From an uncultured Lachnospiraceae bacterium (lineage in GTDB: Bacteria > Bacillota_A > Clostridia > Lachnospirales > Lachnospiraceae), in contig CAMOOZ010000252.1 in assembly GCA_946621895.1 (NCBI GenBank), positions 1 to 13,125 on the forward strand: DNA of 13,125 nt. The letters run 5' to 3'. The notes below the pieces were generated by a model that had not been told where the DNA came from, made no database searches, and worked only from the letters and a program-made list of their open reading frames with translations. Below, one piece after another: positions 13,097 to 13,125 of this stretch. How positions within the stretch are numbered: position 1 is the first letter of the stretch; every line of letters starts with the position of its first letter. Position numbers and translations under genes: made by a program.

Positions 13097-13125
13097 ATGT
13101 GCGGAATAATCGGCTATATCGGGAA
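13097..13125 (+). CDS. glmS: Glutamine-fructose-6-phosphate aminotransferase (isomerizing), GlmS, first nine codons only
   Basis: The window ends inside this gene. The visible start reads MCGIIGYIG, the near-invariant N-terminus of GlmS. Cys2 becomes the N-terminal nucleophile of the glutaminase domain after Met removal. GlmS makes glucosamine-6-phosphate, the first committed step to UDP-GlcNAc for peptidoglycan and surface glycans, which fits the neighbourhood. Other class II glutamine amidotransferases begin with MCGI, but the continuation IGYIG favours GlmS (about 600 residues when complete). The leader of this gene carries the palindromic element rather than a glmS ribozyme. Confidence 0.85.

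Noticed and set aside
12954..13109. Small plus-strand ORF of 51 codons across the palindromic element, with a ribosome-binding-site-like GGAGAGG upstream.
   Set aside because: Its codons are dictated by the inverted repeats, it runs into the glmS start in another frame, and it has no recognisable domain. Open frames through palindromic repeats are common. It would deserve revisiting if other copies of the element keep the frame open.

Overview
The window is a run of plus-strand genes for building, exporting and anchoring a cell-surface polysaccharide. The gene types (Wzm/Wzt-type ABC exporter, LytR-CpsA-Psr ligase, PgcA-type mutase, GlmS), the GGAGG-type ribosome binding sites and the protein wording suggest an anaerobic Gram-positive Bacillota, most likely Lachnospiraceae-like Clostridia. 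That assignment is inference from style, not from a marker gene. I see no convincing minus-strand gene, tRNA, rRNA, CRISPR array or transposase.

Layout. Positions 1-4967: C-terminal part of an ABC-2 permease (Wzm-like), its ATPase with a C-terminal cargo-recognition domain (Wzt-like), a Glyco_tranf_2_4-type glycosyltransferase, and a large protein with two GT2 domains. These are packed with gaps or overlaps of a few bases. Positions 4968-5101: a 134-bp gap with a plausible sigma-A promoter. Positions 5102-9357: a phospho-sugar mutase, a GT2 protein whose second domain looks internally deleted, and a second GT2 protein overlapping it. Positions 9382-10785: the membrane priming sugar-phosphate transferase. 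Positions 10878-11969: an LCP-family ligase. Positions 11985-12950: a rhamnosyltransferase-like GT2. From 13097: the first nine codons of glmS, cut by the window end.

Inferred workflow: the mutase supplies hexose-1-phosphate for NDP-sugars. The priming transferase loads the first sugar onto undecaprenyl phosphate. The five glycosyltransferases extend the chain in the cytoplasm. Wzt reads the chain and Wzm exports it. The LCP protein attaches it to the cell wall. GlmS feeds UDP-GlcNAc synthesis.

The most unusual piece is the 146-bp gap before glmS. It holds four successive palindromes, each with a 4-nt loop, bracketed by an exact 11-bp direct repeat (AGGAGAGGTGA). The left copy contains the stop codon of the upstream gene and the right copy is the glmS ribosome binding site. 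This looks like a small non-autonomous element inserted into an originally compact gene junction, with a target-site duplication that restored both the stop codon and the ribosome binding site. Other points of interest are the half-deleted second domain of the 481-residue glycosyltransferase and AT-rich islands inside two glycosyltransferase genes.
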